64,000 bases of DNA, taken from Gymnorhina tibicen. Taxonomy: Eukaryota; Chordata; Aves; Passeriformes; Artamidae. Shown here piece after piece: positions 1 to 13,500 of this stretch. Under the pieces are notes generated by a model, which did no database searches, was not told where the DNA came from, and worked only from the letters and a program-made list of their open reading frames with translations. Numbering within the stretch: the stretch's first letter is position 1; each line of letters begins with the position of its first letter. Location: positions 814,161 through 878,160 of the forward strand of contig VXAZ01009370.1 of assembly GCA_013399875.1 (NCBI GenBank), read 5' to 3'. Position numbers and translations under genes: made by a program.

Positions 1-3000
1 TCCCTTCCTCCTCAAGGAAAACTTGAGGCGCTTTGAGAAGTGGGTATTAGCGAATGCAGGAGGAGGGAGTGTGTGCTGCGTGGGGAGAGCTGCACTGGTG
101 GGAGCCCAGCCCTCTTTGGAGACCAAATGCAATGGGGGACATCTGCAGTGACCAACCGGTGACCACTGGAGTAGCCTGTGCTGGGACAAAGACATTGAAG
201 CGTCACAATATTCCAGAAACACGGGGGTTGGAAACTGTGTCTGGAGAGCTCTGCTCAAACCTCTGCTCCAGGCAAGGCCAAGTTCAGCGTGAATCCAGGC
301 TGACCATGACCTTGTGATGTAGAGATGAACTGCATTCCCCAAGGATGGAGGTCCCAGGGCCTCTCTGAGCTCTGTCCTGGTGCTGCACCACGTAAATCCT
401 GGTTTGTTTTCCCCCTCAGATCTACCCATGCACCTCCTGACTTGCCTTGGGGTGCCTAGTCCCATGCAAACACACCAAATCATGATTGTATCACAGGGAA
501 CAGCGAAGTCTTTGGTTTCTGCCTGAGAAGGAGGAATATTAAGACCTGCTCACCTCTGCCCTGTGAATCCACTTGGTTTGATCAATTTGCCAAGCAGAGG
601 ACAGACACAGTTATGCAAAAGTACTCTCTTAGCAGAGTTTTTAAAGTACCAGTTTACTGGGGAGAAAATTACAAAGCAGTTATTTAAACTACAGTCCACG
701 CTTTGATTATTGTAAAAGCCTTTTCTTTCTTTTTCACCTTTGTTTTCAATTAAAAACAGTCAGGATTTAGCTTTTTGCTTTTCACTATAATAAAAGTAAT
801 TTGCAAAGATAATAGTATTGTGGGAATGAAGGAACCTTTCAGCTGATCACTAGAAGAAGCAAATATTTACCAACTGGCTCTGATGATGAATTGGAGACTG
901 ATGTGGAGAGTATGATCTTTATCCTGGCTACAGCTTTGCTGACTTCATCAAATCTGACCATCTTGGGTTTACAGTTATTTTTTCTCTAAAATGTAGTTTT
1001 CCTGGGGAAAAAAAAAAAAAAGTCTTCTGAAGCTTGCACTATTGCATAATTTATTTAAAAGAAACACTGCCTGGCTGATGCCAAGGATTCATGTAGGTCA
1101 TTCAAGCTCCAGTCTGCCCAGTTAGCTCAGGTTCCCTGCTCCATGTTCCCTGCTCCTCCTAGAATGTTTCCGTGTCTTTTCCTTCGGGAAAGTTGCACGT
1201 GCAAAGCCATTCCCAGGGTAAACCCTGTGCTAAGTTCACAGCTGCATCAACGCCGTGCATCGCAGGAAGATGTGAATTCACTTTCACCAAAACTAGAGAA
1301 GATGGAGAGGAAAATGGATGCAGAACAGGTCACTGAGGGGCCAGTGCCAGTAGAAGTGTCATTGTCCCGTGCTGTCCCATGTTGGAGGTTACACCCCTGT
1401 GTGTGCTGCTGAGGATGCTCCCTGACCCACACCGAATGGATCAAGTCAGGTTAGCAAAAGCTTTGTGTTTCACTTCGGCTCATTCTGATGGAGCTGAGTA
1501 TGGACCAACCACTCAATCCAACAGGCAGGTCTGCAGGGACAGGGATCCTGGGCAGTGAGGGTGAGTGCTGGTGAGCGACCTCTTCAGCTGGGAGATGCGT
1601 GTTGGTTGCAGCTCCCTGCCTTTCCCACAGCCTTGTCTCCAAATAGTCTCCCCACCACATGCTCAAAATTGGCTCTGTTGCAAATAACAATGCAGTGACG
1701 ACATGACATAGAGCAGTGGATCACAAATAGGAGAATAATAATGACCAAGAAAAGTTTGTCTTTAATTCTCCTTCTCCTTCTCTCTTTTCCCTCATTCTCT
1801 GCTGTTACTGTGACATTAGCTGAAGCTGAAGACATCAGGGAAAATGAGGACCTTTCAAACGGCTGCTCAGCTGGAGCCAGCATGATGGGAGCTGAGAGGC
1901 AGCTTGCCCGTAAGACTGCTCCCAGCTCTGCTGCTGGAGGTTTATGTGGGTAAAGGTGACCTTTGTGTCCTCTCCCACCCGTGTCACCTTGTCTAGTTTG
2001 TGTGCAGCATCTCCTGGTGGAGACCATCTCACCGTGCACAGAGGGGCTCAGCCCTGCAAGGGGCTAAAGGGACTTTGTTGGTGTGGGGCCTCCACCAGCA
2101 CAGGGGCTTCACCAGCAAGCTCTGCGGAATCAACTGTAATGCAGATAAAGATGCAGGAATAGCAAAAAAGAGCTGCTGAAATTGAGCAGGGGATGACACT
2201 GAGAGAGGAAGAAAAAGCCTCAAACTTTAAAGGCAGTATTAAAACAGGGCATGCAGAAAGTGAAGTCAATTAGCCAAAAGAATCGTTTGCTGACGGAGGT
2301 CGTTGGGCCGAATTCCTAAAAGGATTCATGAATCGACTAAAAATACCCTTGGGATAGCTTGAATACGGACTGAGTTACTGAAGGGCAATGCCCCAGATGA
2401 CCCAGGAGACCCTTTCCAATCCTACAATATAAACAATGATGCCATTAACATTTGTACTAAGTACCTGCTCGGGCTCCTCGAAGCGCTCCGGCTCCCATCC
2501 GGAGCAGGAGCGGAGGCTGTGACATGCGCTCTGTTCCCTACCTTAGCCCAGAGGGCATCCTCTAGGTACCACCCCAGCAGTCAGGGAATTATGGAAAACC
2601 TTCTTGCCTTCTAGGAGCAGGGAGAGGCCACGAAGATCGGTGGAAAAGCCTGATGGAAACCGCAGTGCAGAAAAGAACAATGGGAAGGCCGGAGAAAATC
2701 GGTGGTGAGCACAGAGACCCAGGGCACGGGGACCTTAGTGCGGTGCTGGGGAGCCACTCACAAGGCACAGGGAGACAGGGACAGTCTGGGGAATCTGCAG
2801 GCATATAAGTGTGGCAACAAATCTAACTACATACCCAAAAAACCAGACGGAGTTTGGACACATGAGGAAATACAGCAGGACTGTGTGCCCCACCAAGATG
2901 TCCCACCGAGATGCTCCAGGTGACCCTCGCCATTGGGATGTGCCTTCCAGCCGTGGAGCAGTGTGCAGACCCCACATGGACCAGGGATTGTGTGTTGTAC

Positions 3001-6000
3001 TGACTGCGGTAGGGGAAAAGCCATTTTGTCATCAGCTGTTTCTCTTTCCCTGAACATCCCTGATGATTAGACCTGACTGAAATGACACCCACGGTGTCAC
3101 CCCCGGACACTGTCCTGGGAGGTGGCAGACCACTGTCTCACCTCACACAGGTGTACAGGCTTAATGTGAAGGCAAACCTGCAGCCCCAAATCTCTAACTT
3201 GTAATTCAAGTACTGAGGATAATAATGAAAACAAGGTTAGATAAAAACATTCACTATCAAAATTTAATTATGCATCCACAGGCTGAGGCTCATTATTCAT
3301 CCTCCAACCTGGAAACAAATTAGTCTAATGAAGCCATGAGTTAAAATGGAGAAAGGATGTAAAGGCTGGAGAATATTTATGTCTGTGCTCGTGTGTCAAA
3401 AGCAGCACTGAGCTCTGGGTGCTACATTTGTCACTGGAATCAGGTGCTTCCTAGATGTGGTGGCGTATCCAGGACCTGGATTTTGCCATGAGCAGGAACG
3501 GTTGCTCCTGAGTGGAAATCTGAAGCAATTAGAGACTGCTGAGATGTGGGGGCTCAGTACACACATGGGGGCTCATCAAAACCAGATGTGATCGGAGCCC
3601 ACAGGTCTAAAGAAACCCAAATACCGGTGTCAGCTGCCACTGAGTCAGTCTGACTTGAGGGACACATTTTGTTCTGGCACAAGCTCCCTGGTGACAGCCA
3701 GAGTAGCCCCATGGAGACCAGTGGGCTCCAGTGACCTCTAGTAAATGGGAAACCAAATCTCAGGGGCTGGGAAGAAAAGAAATTGGTAACTAAGTATAGT
3801 GGGATGGCAGCTCTCTGTGGATTTATTGTGCAAGTGTTTAAGTAGACAAAGGCTATAATTAAACTGCCCAGGAATGTTTAATCACAGCAAGGAAGGTCTT
3901 TTGCCCTGCTCCTTCCCTGCAGAATTTTGGGGAGAAATGACATTACATCGCAGGAAAGGGAACTGATCCACACTTAACCCACACCCTCTGCCGCACCCCC
4001 CAGGCCTGGGTTGGTTGCTTTGGCCACCTACAAAAGTCACCCATGAACTGTAAGTCCTGGCACAAGCGGGTCTGAGGAGAGTTACAGGCTTTTCCACTGC
4101 ACACCACGGCAAGTCTGCTGATATATAGCCCAGGTCTGAGCTCTGCAGCAGAGTGCAAAAGGTTCAAGCGACCTAGTAAAGACCGTGCCAGTACCAGAGA
4201 ACAAGTCCCTGCAGGCCCCCGGCTGAGCCATTCTCACCGCTTTATTCTCTCGCTCCCATCCTAATGTGCTTAACTATAAATGACCCCTTTATTTTTTATT
4301 TCTCCATTTCATTTTTCCCCTTCTTCCAAGAAAGCAGTAAAAGCAGGGAAGCCGAGAAGCAGAGCTCTTACTGTAAAGTGAGTGCTGACACAGAGCAATT
4401 CTGGGGACCTCGCAGCTGATGTTGAACATTTGTAACATCACGAGGAGCCTCTGGGCTTGTCCTCTGAGAACCAAGCCCTAATCCTGCTCCCAGGCGCCCA
4501 GAAGAAGCCTATTAGGATCACACAGGCAGAGGTGAGCTGCTTCTGGTCTGGAGGTCCTGACATTCACTGGCTGAAGCTTGGCACTATTTTATTTCCAGTT
4601 TTTCTGGGTGTTCTATTCCATGCCGTCCCAGGGTTCTACACAGGGATGGCAGACTGGGGGTGAAGACAACCCAGCTGAGCAGGCCCCCCTAAACACAACC
4701 CCCTCTTTTGTGCTCTTTGTCTCCGATACGCTGAAGATGCTCAGCCACCCTGGGCAGAAGGACAACATCTTGCTGTTTATTAGGATAATTTTTAAAGGTG
4801 CCTCATTGTATTTATTTGCTGTGTGGTTAAACATTTATTATTTATATTTAATTTTCCCAGATTCAGAGGGGCATCACTAGTGGCTGAGTGTCTGCAGATT
4901 CAGTGCAGCTCCTTCACACACTTATTTATGTAACCTTGGCCTCCCCCGAGGGGCTCCCGTTTCACTATGTGCCATCGGCCTCTTAATTGGCCTCACAGAT
5001 CACGCCTTCTCCTTCGGCTCACCCAGGTCCCTGTGACTCGTAATTTCTAAGATATTAAATGTGGCTGAAACAAAAGAGTTCAGTGAATTAAAGCCAGAAG
5101 TTTCCTATCCCTCCTAAACCTCTGATGCCAATTCCCTCTCCAGGGCGATGGCCAGACTGGGGTCATCACCATTGGTCTGGAGGGCTCAGGGAAGGACCAG
5201 GCTGTGTCCTGGGCAAGGGGTGGACATCCCAGCCATTGCAGTGCCTGGCTTTGCACCCAGCTGTGTCTTCTTGATAAGAGCATTTGGCACTAATTAGTCT
5301 CCAAGCAGCTGATTAGCGCGCGGGGACGTACGGAAGCTGGTTTAGCTGTAAGATGCTACGAGAGAGGCAGGACTCTCCTTGGGACTGCTTTGCGCAGCCA
5401 GCCCAGCCCCCTCGGATGGACAGTGGGTGGTGGGATGGGGGAGGCCCAGCCTCTGCCTCTGAGTCACCCCAGAGTCCCCTCTCCCCACTCCCTAGCGCTG
5501 TAACTCTCACCCAGTTTGGGTACCAAACTTGTAGGGACACCCAGCCTGGGCCCCTTACAAAGTCACAGACTCTGGGTTTTAAAAATGCAATTTCCAGAGC
5601 CATGGAGACTAGGAGCTCTCACTGGCATTTCCTGAGAAGTAAAACCACATTGAGGCCACGGCTTTGGATATTCCTTTTGTGACACACCTTCCTGCCAACG
5701 CACCCCAAGCAACTTAGGGGCACATCTGACCCAAAGATGCCGCGTTTCACTTCCAGCCACCAGCCCTGATGCTTCAGGAACAAATGAAAAGCTAATAAAC
5801 TTTATTTTAGACAACACAGGTCCCCTAGCAAGGAGTTCCACGTGTCAGCAACAAGGCAAAGACATCTGGACAACTCAACCATGTGAGGTTTTCAGTAGGG
5901 TAACTGAACATCTGGGTGAAGGGGGCTGATAACCCCAGTACATTTTTACCCAGTTGCCAGCTGTTAGAGAAACTTCACTGCCCTAGGTAAAGCTATTTCA

Positions 6001-6990
6001 GCATTAATGGTTTTATACCTTCTCCTTAAATATATCACAGGCTATACTTGGAGATGGAGTTTGAGAGTAAACATTGTTATGCTGGAGCTGTCATCTGTGA
6101 GTAATCACAGACCTAATTGAAGCTGGCCAGCCTATTAAACAAACATTCTGCATAAACGAGGGAGCAAAGAAATACCCTTTAGTTTGGTAATAGTTGAAAT
6201 GATGGAAACCAGTACCTGAGTCAGGGACCAGGGAGATGGGGTTGGAGTAGCAGGAGAGCCAGGGAGGGAGGTTTTCCCCAAGCAGCTCACAGCAGTGTGC
6301 TGCAAAGCAGCAAGGACCAGAAAGCACCAGCAACCAGCTTTTGAAGGGAGAGCAAGGAGAGTGCTTCCCTGGGGCAGGGTGCTGCCCATGGCGGGCCTGG
6401 ATTTTGGGCACTGTAGTCTGGAGGAGTCTGGTTTTGTTGCATCCAGGCAAACACGACTTCCCACCACCTACTGTTAACAGCCGGGCTAAAGGCTCTCAAA
6501 ATTGCCTAATAGAAATCATCCTCCCAGCATCAAATACTGCCTAATCACCCCACCGAAATGGGCAACAACACAGTCTTACAGCGTTTCTTGTGTTCCTTGG
6601 GGAACCACCTAATCCTCCCTGTTGTCTGCCAGTTTTTCCTTGTCCTTGAGAATTTCACGTCTAGAAAAGGCTACCGCTTTCGAGAGCTTTCAGCACTCGC
6701 TGCTGGGGGCTCTCCTCTTGCTGCAGTGCCAGGGGTGGCACAGGGGCATCCCGGGCCGTGCTCTGGGGCTCGTACTGCAGAGCGGGCAAATCTTCACCCC
6801 AGTGAATCTCGCAGCATCCTGCCCCTCCACGCCCTCTCGCCAGATGTTGCGCGGCTGTGTGCGAGCGGCGCTGCCTCTTTGGGAGGTGATGAGAAGAGGG
6901 TGATGCACCGAAGTGACATGCTCAATTTCCCTCAAAGATGGTGCAGCCACAATAACATTTCTCCTGCTGATGGCGTCCATGTGTCTCTCC
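1..6990. other. Gene-poor flank, no supported gene
   Basis: I see no exon with convincing splice sites or recognisable protein similarity here. Short open frames occur on both strands, but they overlap each other and have no family resemblance. AT-rich patches at about 600-1,040 and 3,180-3,370 stand out from the GC-richer surroundings and could be conserved non-coding elements. A weak CR1-like tail is listed separately. In the human order this side of ZFAND2A faces the homeobox gene UNCX, so regulatory DNA would be unsurprising, but that is inference. Confidence 0.6.
2380..2440 (+). mobile_element. Possible old CR1 3' tail
   Basis: The stretch reads like a decayed end of a chicken-repeat-1 LINE: a 'gaccc...ccctttccaatcctacaat' type ending resembling the usual 'ccttccaaccctaacgattctatgat'. 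No long upstream CR1 body is recognised. The match is short and degenerate, so it could be coincidental. Confidence 0.35.
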
Positions 6991-6994
6991 CTTT

Positions 6995-7386
6995 TCACTG
7001 GAGCTCTGTTACACACCGGGATGTGGTAGGAGCGTGTGTGCACCTTCTGTTCCCCGAGCCACCCCTGCCTTTCTGGGGAGGACGAGGTGCCTGGCCTTCC
7101 GTGGTTAGTTTAAGAAAAACACTCTCCCAGTGATCAGTGCCTGCATGAAGTAGATGTATGGTTTCAATTCTGTCCTTGAGCCATGGATCATTTAATGTTG
7201 TCAACACATATACATCCTTCTCAAACATCCCACTGAGAATTTCTAGGGACTGTAGACAGCTTAAAGCTAGCATTACAGCAGCAGCAGCTTCATATTCGCT
7301 TTCAGATCCACGTGCATTTTTTAATACTAAAGCTTGCATAATTGCTGCTGAATTTCTAAGAAACTTCTTCAAAGGGGCAGAGGCAC
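6995..7386 (-). other. Coding-like open frame, unidentified (exon or pseudogene fragment)
   Basis: On the minus strand an open frame runs from a TAA near 7,386 down to about 6,995. About 90 codons (7,372 to roughly 7,100) translate to a protein-like segment with helical stretches such as LRNSAAIMQALVLKNARG and MLALSCLQSLEILSGMF, then NDPWLKDRIETIHLL. It has no suitable ATG at its head. A pyrimidine-rich tract ending in AG (tgcccctttgaag) precedes AAG TTT CTT and could be a splice acceptor. I do not recognise the family; a decayed transposase-derived or retrocopied fragment is one possibility. It lies in a gene-poor flank with no partner exon found, and I cannot exclude a chance frame. Confidence 0.25.
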
Positions 7387-7399
7387 ATTAGCAGTAGAG

Positions 7400-10300
7400 G
7401 ACTGGTGGCGGAACAGAAACAAGGCCTGTTGTTGGCTTATGGTTTCCCAGCAGCTGCTCAGAGATGGTGTTTGAGGAGCCCTGAAGAAGGGCTGGGTTGG
7501 GACCTCCCAGCTCGGCGTGTGCTCGAGCATGTTTTCTTCCTGACCATCGGGGCACTTGGCGTGTGCTGCCGAGCAGCCACTGACGCTGCCTGCATTAAAA
7601 GCATTTTAGTAATGCACTTGTTTTGCCAGGGAAGCTTGCACTGACATCCTGCTTTGAAAAAAGAAGTAGGATACGGCTCTGCCACCTTTTTCTTTTTTTT
7701 TTTCTTGTGTGTGAGGTCTGGATGTGCCTAGAAGCACAGTGAGGTGCCACATGCAATGAACATACCCTGCCAGGCGAAGGGTCCATCACAGGGCTGACTG
7801 AGGCAGGGCTACAAAAGGGGAGACAAGGTGGTTCCTCACTATACAAGAAGCATCTCCCGGTCTTTCCCAGATGGTGGGAATGGAGTTGCAGCTGGGTGAG
7901 GGCCAGTATCTTCTGGTTTTGGGTGTTGCAGTCTCTCTGTGATGTCCCTCTGAGGTGTGCTGCTGCTGCGTGGGAAGGACATCAAGCTCTGGCTTGGATG
8001 TCCATCACCCCAGGGCTCAGTTTCCCCTGGGTAAAGGGCAGTGACCACCTCAGGGAGAGGGTCACCCTCCTCTTTTTTAGCTACCAGCTGCTCTCTTGGG
8101 TGCTGGGGAAAGAGACGAATGTCTGCTGGCTGGAGTGGGGGAACAGGAGGCTGTGGGTTTGCTGGAGAACCTGCACCAGGCTTCTCGTGAGAGGTATGGA
8201 TGAAGCTGGGTATCCAAAGGTTCCTTTGCCTTTGGAAATGTAGAAAGGCTGTGGGTGATGATGGGTCCCTGTGCACCCAGCATCTGGGTTTGGGGACGCA
8301 GGGCTCTGCTGCAGGCGCGGGAGGCAGCTCCTTCCTTCCTTCCCTGAGAAAAGGCATTTCTGGGGGCAACACCAGCCCGAGGCACTCCCCTGTACCGAGG
8401 GAGCTGTCACCTCTCCATCCCCCTGGCTGCTGCAGGGCCTCGCTGCAGTGCTACCTCCAAGGCACCTGGTCAGCCAAACTCCATTTACTGTGTCTTTATT
8501 TATTATATTGGAGCTCAGGGTAATTACTTTGCAACTCTGAACATTAAATATCATTTGTCTTGTTCCAGTAGGTCCAAATCTTTATGAATTTTATCTGATG
8601 CTTGCTCCCTTCAATTATCTGTCATCAGAAAAAGTTTACTGCTGCTGCAAAAATATCAATTTGCCAGAGGTTGCAATGCATTTACTCTCCACCTCTGTAA
8701 TTTACAAACTTACATTCTATGATTAGAAAGAAAAATGGCTAATAGGAGAAATATTCATGCAAAATCGATACTGAATAAGATGCTGCCACCTTTTGGCTTA
8801 ACCTAATTCTACATCTGGGGCCAAATTCACCCCTGGTGTAACTGCTTTCCTGGGAGAGCAGCTACGGCTGCCCTGGTGCTGGCTGTGAGGGATGGAGTGG
8901 GATAGGGAGATGAAGCATGATCGGGGGGGCTCAGCCCCTGACTGTGAACGGGGTATGGGAAGCTGAGGTTGTGGGGTTTGCAGGGTTTGGTGAGAGGAAA
9001 TTTTCCAGAGCTGTGCATCTGCAGTAGAAGTTTCCTTCTCGCACACCCAGAGCCAAAGTGGAGGTTCCTGGCAGGTTTTTCTCTCCCTCCAGCCATCCAG
9101 GAGGCTGTTCTTGGAGCTGTGTCCTGGATACAGGGACCAGCCTTGGGCTATGGGCTTGTGTCCGTGCTGATGTTCTGGGAAAGGGGGACTGGGATGTGAT
9201 GAGGCTCAGCGCACGGCTGAAGTTGTTTAACCAAGCTCTGAACTGGTTTGATAGTTCATCTTAGCTTGTAGGCAGCCTCCACCCTGCCTGACAGCGTGCA
9301 ACACAGCGGGACTGGCAGCACTGACAGTCTTGGGAGCTCCTGAATGCACTTATTCTTCAATTACATGTCACTGCGACGGGCCGTGGAGCCCAAGTACTGC
9401 TGTGCTTTCAAAAGAAAACAAACCAGCATTTAATTTTCATAGCAGAGGTATTCCAAAGTGCTAAGTGCTACAGCAGAGCAATGGCAACACTGCTCTGTCT
9501 CCTTGCCCAATGACACGGGGGTTTTTCAGCTGAATACCAGCGAGCACGTGATTAAAAGCTCTTAGGATTCTGCCGTTGTGGGATTTCCAGCAGAACTTGC
9601 TATTTCCCTCATATCTTGCCCCTTTGTTTCCCCGAGTTCAGGGCAGAGTCTGAATTCGGTAATTGCCACCTGGATTTGCTTTGCTGTCTTCCCAAGGAAC
9701 TTGTTTGAATAAATTGAATTGGCAAATGCATTGTTCAGCGGCAAAGCATTGTGTCAGGAATAATGCAGGTATTTCCAGCTCTATTACTGTTCTGAGCACA
9801 CTGCCAGGGACAGCGAACCCAGGCAGGAGAGCTCCCTTTGAGCTGCTCCTTCTGCTTCCTCTTCAGAAAGAGGCACAGGTTTTCTTGGCTGGTTGCTCCA
9901 TCCTCTAAAACAAGAGCAGAAGGAGCTGTTAGAGCTTCCTCGGCACGTGCAAAACCCCTCATCCATTGGGGGATTTTCATTTAACAGGTCCCTATGGCTT
10001 GCACTCCTGTTTCCTTCACTAAAGCAGACTTGGGTGCAGCAGTCACCTTGTTTTCCATGGAGCCCTGGAGCAGTCAGTCCCACCGATGCCAGCATTAGGT
10101 CTGTGTCAGCAGAGCTCAGGGCAGTGTGGTGGGGACAGACGGGTCCTGGGGGTGAGAAGAACAGGGCATTGAGCTGCAGGGCTTTGCTGAAGGACCCCAA
10201 GAACTGGGTTAGACTGAGGAAAGTCAGCATTTAGGAGCTCAGGAGCCTAATCAAGGCACTAACCAGGGCCTGGGCAAGTTCTTTGGGTTTGGGGCTGTCA

Positions 10301-10488
10301 TCCACTGCATTTCTTTTCTGCACTGGTGCTTCTAAGATTGAGGTGCTCTGAACACACCAAGGCATGGAGTTTAAAGTTCCTCAGGGATATAGGCTCACCT
10401 GAATCCCTCCTAGAATGTCATAATAATACTAAATGTTTGATATTTCAAGGCAAAGATGCTGGTGCACAGCTTTCCCTTTTTCATTGAC
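7400..10488. other. Non-coding stretch, nothing identified
   Basis: The several overlapping open frames between 7,839 and 8,554 on both strands are proline/serine-rich, mutually antisense and unlike any family I know. They fit GC-rich non-coding DNA. An AT-rich block at about 8,500-8,790 could be a conserved non-coding element. Confidence 0.55.
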
Positions 10489-10489
10489 T

Positions 10490-10580
10490 TAGGGACATGG
10501 CTTAGTGCTGGGTTAATGGTTGGACTTGATGAGCTTAAAGGTCTTTGCCAACCTAAAGAATTCTATGACTTGATGACCAA
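10490..10580 (+). mobile_element. CR1 LINE 3' end
   Basis: The order 'gggacatggcttagtgctgg', then 'ggttggacttgatgagctt', 'aaaggtctttgccaaccta' and 'attctatgact' is the classic 3' terminus of avian CR1 non-LTR retrotransposons. CR1 copies are usually 5'-truncated, and only this end is recognisable here. It sits in the intergenic flank and is inactive. Confidence 0.85.
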
Positions 10581-10589
10581 GCTCTGTGT

Positions 10590-13500
10590 GAGAAATGAGC
10601 TCTCCTGCATGCAGGTCCCTGGGGGTGGGGGCACAGCCAGTGCACACCACCGGGTCAGACACACCAGCCAGGCACAACCATCATTGTGACACTGGCATCT
10701 TTGCCAGTGCCAGCAAACGACTGTGCCAGCAGGGACAGGAGCCCAGGACCCCCCTGAGGAGAGCTGTAACCAGCGGGAGATGGCACCACAACCCTGCAAG
10801 CCTTGTGCCTGCGCTGTCAGGTGGGTGACCAGATGTGCTCAGGAGATGCAGGGGGATCTCACAGGCGAAGTGCTCTCACTGCGAGGATGTTCCACGGGAC
10901 AGGGCTACACCTCCTGCCTCAGCTGGGCCTTACAGAAAGGAGGGCTGCCCAGTTATTTAAAACCCCCCGTAATCTCAGCGGGAGGATTTCAGCGCCCCGC
11001 CAGGTGAGCAGGGTCCTGCAGCGGCTGCGTGGCCGCAGAGGTGACCCCGCCGTGCGGGTTAGCAGGGACATGGTGCCATCTCGTGGCACGCGGCTCCGAG
11101 CGCCACGCGTCCCTGTGCTTGTGGGATGGACATCCTTCCAATTGGGAGCGTCACCCTGCGGGGGCTCCGCCACCTCCCAAGGGCTGCTGGTGCCTCCAAG
11201 GTGGTGGAGGGCTGTGAAGGCCACCAGTAAATGGGTGCTTGGGACAGATGGGTGGGGGGAAACAAGCAGAACAGCCAAAACTCTTGTCCTATCCCCTAGT
11301 CCCAGTATCACGGGCGTGACCCAAATCAGCGTCATCACTTTTGGACATGATTTCTTAAGGGTTGTCTGCCCACTGTGGGATTCATGACCTAAGGGGTCCT
11401 TCTCCCCTGTCCAGATCCCCCCTGGATCTGTCCTTTTCCTTCTGGCTCCCAGACTCTGCCAGGACCCCCCTGCTCATCCTCCCCTGCTGACCTGCAGAAG
11501 ACCCACTCATCTGTACCAGCAATGGTTTTGGTCCTCTCCTGTGCTGACAGCATAAACCAAACTCCGCTTATGAGGGTTCAGGTTTGGTTCTTAGTGCTAC
11601 AAAACAGGAAGAAAGATGGCTCCGTTTATCTGCATAAAAATAGGAATATCAAACACAATGCTGAGGTCTGGCACTGTTACTAAATTGCCATCGGCTGAAA
11701 TACTTAAGGAATAGCGTCTTGGTTTTCAGTGAAACGCTTTAATTCAGAACCAGCAACGCAGTGAATAAGAAGTACTTTGGGCCTAACTTCCCTTGCTAAT
11801 TGATGCCATCGTAGTGCCTAGGAAATGTGGGGCTCAGTAGTGCTGGACTGGGTCCTGCCATGCTGTTTGCAGTATGGACTCAACAAAAAGACAACTGTTA
11901 TCTCAGGAAATCTTCCATGGAGACCCCAAATCTCTTTTCTGCTAGGTAAGACATTAGAGTTTGATCAGTGACCAGAAATCACTTGATAAGGGATTTATTT
12001 TCCCAATACTATTAGAAAGGCTGTTGCAATGATTCCCACCCTTTGAGTTAGCATTTTCAGAGGTACCCTCTGTACCCATCCCAGTGCCAGCTTGACTGCT
12101 CTCTGTGCTCTTTCCTTTCGGGTTGGGGCATTCCCAAACAGCAAAGCAAATGGATTAATTCTGTTGATTTTCTGTTCCTCCTGGACAGATCCTGGGTGCT
12201 CTAAAACAGGGTTGGAGACATAGTGGGTATCAGAGTCAGTGGGAGATATGGTGTGGTTTACCTCTAAAACACCAAATATGAGATTTTCCCCAGAGGGCCA
12301 AGAGCTGGAATTAGGAGCATTTTGTCTCTGAAGTCCAGCTGACAAAGCCCGAGGTTTTTTTGGTATAACCCAAGGAGATGATATAACATTCTTTACAGGT
12401 ATGTATCACCAAAAATTAGCCATCAGAGGTGATCCTTCAGGATGAGGTTTTTAAGCAAGAAGGGAGCTCCTGCTGGTACAATGGTATCTCTGTAAATCCG
12501 GCAGCAGAACGGGGGCTGCCGATGAGCCCTTAGGCACTTAGCAAGGATTTGCCAAGGAGCCTAAGGGCTGATACACACTTGAAACTCAGCGGGATTTAGG
12601 TGCCTAAATGCAGTAGGCTGCTTGGAAAATCCCAGCCTTTGAAGTTAAAGTAGGTACTGACAAAAAAAAAAAGGCTAAAACCCCTTAAAATAATAAACGT
12701 CAGACTAAAGCCACCATGAAGGCGGTGGGTGCTCGGAGTTGTGCACCTGGAACAAGGCAGTGGGAGGTGGCCACCGAAGGCAACCAAGAGGCTCCACCAG
12801 CATGAAGAGCTCCATCCCTGGTGTCTCCTGCTCCATCAGGAATTGCAGTAGGGTTTCTCCAAACCATGACCCTTTCTGACGGATGTCTCCTTGTGTGGGA
12901 ATGATCCAGGACGTTTGGCTGGGGACGTCCAATGTATGAGGAAAACACTAAAAATGCTTTTATATTTTTTTGTGGAGAAGAATCTTAGGGCATTAAAAGT
13001 TGGAGAACTCATCTTCATTATTTCTCTTTAAAGTTAGTTATGAATTGAGAGTGGCTCTGCTCATATTTCTCTTTTATTCGCTATCTCCCCAGGCTAAAGT
13101 GTTGTCTATTTATCTTACAGATTAGGTTACTTTTTATGGGGTTCCTGCTATTATATTTCACCTCTAACTTTGTTAGTTTGTGTTTGCTATTAAATTATGT
13201 TGAATAAAATGGGCAGCTGAAGGACATTTTTCAGCTCCATCCTGAAATGAGGTTCTTAATCCTGTTTCTGGACCTGGCCCTGTAGCCCAGCCCACGGGGA
13301 CAGAATCAGGTACGTAAGAAGGGCAGCAGAGGAGTGTTTGTATCAGCATGGGCTTTGCAGGGTGAAGCTGCAGGAGAATCGTGCCTGTAACGCCAGTCGG
13401 TTCATGTACAGTGATTTTGGAGGCATCTCTTTAGAAGCTGGTTCTAATAATATTGACATCATCACAAGATAAGATCCAGGACTAGTTAAATCACAGCCTC

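Noticed and set aside
6558..7133. 191-codon plus-strand open frame
   Set aside because: GC-rich, overlapped by other open frames on both strands, with no family resemblance.
10803..11387. 194-codon plus-strand open frame
   Set aside because: It overlaps an antisense frame of similar length, has arginine/glycine-rich chance composition and no splice or domain support.
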